Below, piece after piece: positions 33,852 through 36,058 of a stretch of DNA of 36,058 nt. The position numbers and the translations under genes are program-made. Origin of the DNA: Peribacillus tepidiphilus. Lineage in GTDB: Bacteria; Bacillota; Bacilli; Bacillales; DSM-1321. A model generated the notes under the pieces. The model worked only from the letters and a program-made list of their open reading frames with translations, ran no database searches and had not been told where the DNA came from. Location of the stretch: NCBI RefSeq assembly GCF_009466385.1, contig NZ_WIAQ01000029.1, forward strand, positions 1 to 36,058. Direction: 5' to 3'. How positions within the stretch are numbered: the first letter of the stretch is position 1; each line of letters begins with the position of its first letter.

Positions 33852-34735
33852 TGACCTTTTTTTTACAAATGTTAGCCACAGGGATTGTAGTTGGAAGTGT
33901 CTATGCATTAGTGGCACTAGGATTTGTTTTAATCTATAAATCTAGTGATGCCATCAACTTTGCCCAAGGAGAATTCTTATTAATCGGGACATATGTGTGT
34001 CTCACCCTTATAACAACCTATAATATTCCGTTTATAGCTGCTTTATTCATAACTCTTCTATTCAGTGCAATACTCGGTTTTGTTGTAGAGCGAATTGTAC
34101 TTAGGCCGTTTATTGGAGAGCCTGTCATTTCTATGATCATGGCTACCATCGGTCTGTCTAGTATATTGGCGGGAATCGTCCATATTATTTGGGGTCATGA
34201 AACACGTGTTTTTCCAAAAATATTTTCTGATAAACCCGTACAGCTGGGTGAGATTGTGATTGCACCCGTTTATCTATGGTCGCTAGTCATAGTGGTCATT
34301 ATGCTGCTGATCTTCACCCTCTTCTTTAAGTATTCGAAGCTCGGTATTGCGATGCGAGCAACAGCAGATGACCAACAGGCTGCACTGTCAATGGGAATTA
34401 GTGTAAAAGTCATTTTCGCGGTTGCATGGGCGATTGCTGCGATTGTCTCGGCTGTTGGCGGGGTTCTGCTCGGTAATATTAACGGAGTAAATTCCTCGTT
34501 ATCAGCTATTGGACTGAAAGTATTACCAGTTGCTATTCTCGGGGGATTGGATAGTATTCCTGGAGCCATTATTGGTGGGTTAATCATCGGAGTGATCGAA
34601 AGTATGACAGGCGGTTATTTAGATCCTTTGGTCGGTGGCGGCTTAAAAGAGGTTATGCCGTTCATCATATTAGTGTTGATCCTCATGTTCAAACCGTATG
34701 GGCTATTTGGCAAAAAAGAAATCGAAAGGGTGTAA
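33851..34735 (+). CDS. Liv-type ABC permease (LivH-like)
   Basis: The 294-residue permease of the LivH family has about eight transmembrane helices. It opens with 'LATGIVVGSVYALVALGFVLIYK' and 'DAINFAQGEFLLIG', and has 'AMRATADDQQAALSMGI', the conserved cytoplasmic loop that contacts the ATPase. Its ATG shares a base with the stop of the ligase gene and is preceded by AAAGGAGAGG. It pairs with the LivM-like permease that follows. Confidence 0.92.
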   Translation: MTFFLQMLATGIVVGSVYALVALGFVLIYKSSDAINFAQGEFLLIGTYVCLTLITTYNIPFIAALFITLLFSAILGFVVERIVLRPFIGEPVISMIMATIGLSSILAGIVHIIWGHETRVFPKIFSDKPVQLGEIVIAPVYLWSLVIVVIMLLIFTLFFKYSKLGIAMRATADDQQAALSMGISVKVIFAVAWAIAAIVSAVGGVLLGNINGVNSSLSAIGLKVLPVAILGGLDSIPGAIIGGLIIGVIESMTGGYLDPLVGGGLKEVMPFIILVLILMFKPYGLFGKKEIERV

Positions 34736-34739
34736 GAGT

Positions 34740-35801
34740 ATGAGGAATCCTTTTGTGATGGAGTGTGGAGAGTTCCATGTGAACTATAAGCAGGATATGG
34801 CCATATGGAAGAATTCTAGAGTAAGAATTCGTGTGTTGGTAATGGTCGCATTATTTGCCCTCTTCCCTTTAGTAGCTTCTGATTACGTCATTGGACTTGC
34901 TACACTATGTGGTATTGCTGCTATTGGGGCAATCGGGTTAAACATTTTGACAGGTTTCACTGGACAAATATCCATAGGAGTCGGGGCATTTTTAGGTGTG
35001 GGTGGTTATGCATCGGCTATATTGACCCTCAAGCTAGGATTAAGCTTTTGGATCGCCATGCCTTTAGCTGGAATCATCACCGCGATTGTAGGAGGACTTT
35101 TTGGTTTACCTTCCTTACGATTAAAGGGTCTTTATTTAGCGATTGCGACACTGGCAGCACAGGTGATCATTCTCTTTGTTATATCAAGATGGGATTCCTT
35201 GACTGGAGGAACAGCTGGAATGATGCTGTCGAGACCTCAAGTAGGCGATTTTTTCTTTTATAGTGAAAAAAGTTATTACTATTTGATGTTTGCGGTATTA
35301 CTGATCACCACAGTATTTACCTTAAACCTCTTTCGTTCACGTGTAGGGCGAGCATTTATTGCTGTGAGAGATCGAGATGTTGCAGCAGAGGTAATGGGAA
35401 TTGATTTATTTAAATATAAAGTTCTTGCTTTTACAGTAAGCTCCTTCTTCGTTGGTGTGGCGGGTGCGTTACTTGGGCATTACACGATGATCGTCAGTCC
35501 GGAATTGTATAGCATTACGGTATCTATTGAATATTTGGCGATCATTCTCGTTGGAGGATTAGGAAGTGTATTTGGTTCTATATATGGAGCAGTCTTTATT
35601 ACTTTATTGCCTGTGTTTCTCCGCTCTGGGGTAGAACTCTTAAGCGGAATCTATCCTGAAATAGCAGGCGTACTAAATGGCATGAAAGAAGTGGTATTCG
35701 GTCTGGTCATTATCCTATTCCTCATATATGAACCAGAAGGGCTGGCAAAAATTTGGAGGAATATCAAGGATTACTGTAAATTATGGCCATTTTCATATTA
35801 G
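34740..35801 (+). CDS. Liv-type ABC permease (LivM-like)
   Basis: This second permease subunit is of the LivM family, 353 residues, with about ten transmembrane helices. 'LNILTGFTGQISIGVGAFLGVGGY' near residue 70 and the ATPase-contact loop 'FIAVRDRDVAAEVMGID' are typical. The frame overlaps livH from 34698, but ATG 34740 (five bases after the LivH stop) begins the natural protein. A binding protein and second ATPase (LivK, LivF), expected for a complete importer, do not follow inside the window. Confidence 0.92.
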   Translation: MRNPFVMECGEFHVNYKQDMAIWKNSRVRIRVLVMVALFALFPLVASDYVIGLATLCGIAAIGAIGLNILTGFTGQISIGVGAFLGVGGYASAILTLKLGLSFWIAMPLAGIITAIVGGLFGLPSLRLKGLYLAIATLAAQVIILFVISRWDSLTGGTAGMMLSRPQVGDFFFYSEKSYYYLMFAVLLITTVFTLNLFRSRVGRAFIAVRDRDVAAEVMGIDLFKYKVLAFTVSSFFVGVAGALLGHYTMIVSPELYSITVSIEYLAIILVGGLGSVFGSIYGAVFITLLPVFLRSGVELLSGIYPEIAGVLNGMKEVVFGLVIILFLIYEPEGLAKIWRNIKDYCKLWPFSY

Positions 35802-35828
35802 CGTAAAATAAATGGTTTAGTTTTACGC
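35801..35828 (+). other. Hairpin directly after the LivM-like gene
   Basis: GCGTAAAATAAA pairs with TTTAGTTTTACGC (one bulged G) around a 3-base loop, starting at the last base of the stop codon. No T run follows, so it looks more like an mRNA-end stabiliser than a full terminator. Confidence 0.45.
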
Positions 35829-35920
35829 CTCAAAGCTGGTAAATTTCGATCGGTGATTTTGAGGATGGGCTGTAAAATCAAGTTTACCTTTCGATTTTTA
35901 ATAAATTCAATTAAATAGTG

Positions 35921-36058
35921 GTAGTGTCAAAAGTTCTATGAAAAACTAGTTCTAGGCATCTCCGCCAGGATTTCAGGAATAGCCAAGTCCGCAATCGCTC
36001 TTGACAAACAGTCGAAAAAGGTTGCGATACGGCCATCAAGGGCGAAGGGAACAAAAGT
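35921..36058 (-). mobile_element. Possible end of an insertion sequence
   Basis: From about 35930 the base composition rises sharply in GC. Inward of GTGTCAAAAGTTC (35923-35935), which has the look of a terminal repeat, the minus strand is open for 40 codons, ending FDCLSRAIADLAIPE…SFS and a TAG at 35936-35938. This matches the layout of a transposase gene ending close to its terminal repeat. The plus strand is also open here, the family is not recognised, and the element runs off the window. Confidence 0.3.

Noticed and set aside
1-36058. CRISPR arrays, tRNA and rRNA genes
   Set aside because: Looked for regular direct repeats and cloverleaf or rRNA signatures; the only repeats are the two dispersed families, and no RNA gene signature was seen.

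Overview
The window is AT-rich chromosomal DNA from a spore-forming Bacillaceae bacterium. The evidence is an alpha/beta small acid-soluble spore protein, a clade-3 KatA-type catalase behind a perfect PerR box, a decayed copy of the Bacillus protease AprX, strong AGGAGG-type ribosome binding sites, TTG and GTG starts, and a TPP riboswitch with an intrinsic terminator. I cannot fix the genus from sequence alone.

Layout. 1-6.2 kb: assorted housekeeping and stress genes (NERD nuclease-like protein on the minus strand; SRPBCC, VOC and NUDIX proteins on the plus strand) and a 971-residue phospholipase-D/helicase/DUF3427 protein. 6.5-10 kb: an acyl-CoA ligase, a spore SASP, a lone phage-type holin and a small FAD oxidoreductase. 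10.2-13.9 kb: remains of a thiazole/oxazole-modified microcin (TOMM) operon. These are the last 45 codons of an upstream gene, an intact leader-binding/YcaO cyclodehydratase ending in a PxPxP-type tail, and an intact SagB-type dehydrogenase; no precursor peptide is visible. 14.1-17.4 kb: PerR-boxed katA and a divergent NCS2 purine/pyrimidine permease. 17.5-19.7 kb: a gene graveyard with a GNAT fragment, a HipA-like fragment joined to a DUF302 fragment, and a multiply broken aprX, interrupted by one intact VOC gene. 20-24.8 kb: an alpha/beta hydrolase, then a compact operon of GTP cyclohydrolase II, RibD, a HAD nucleotidase and an FAD monooxygenase with no visible FMN riboswitch. 24.9-30.8 kb: a TPP-riboswitch operon for thiamine salvage (tenA, thiZ, thiX, thiY, thiM, thiD, thiE). 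31.1-35.8 kb: a Liv-type ABC transporter (ATPase and two permeases) interleaved with a long-chain acyl-CoA synthetase. The right edge shifts in composition and may be the end of an insertion sequence.

How the genes work together. The thiamine operon imports a degraded pyrimidine (ThiXYZ), hydrolyses it to HMP (TenA), phosphorylates HMP and the thiazole (ThiD, ThiM) and condenses them (ThiE), all under TPP control. The adjacent flavin-branch operon has the enzymes to turn GTP into a ribitylamino- or ribosylamino-uracil, with a phosphatase and a flavin monooxygenase but no lumazine or riboflavin synthase. It may therefore make something other than riboflavin.

Two families of short dispersed repeats punctuate the window. 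Family A is a roughly 50-bp inverted repeat with GTGTCAGGCACC-type arms at five loci, always in the same orientation and always just after a plus-strand gene. Family B is a roughly 80-bp element at three loci, two of them ending in a terminator hairpin; one copy supplies the last codons of thiE. No CRISPR array, tRNA or rRNA was seen.
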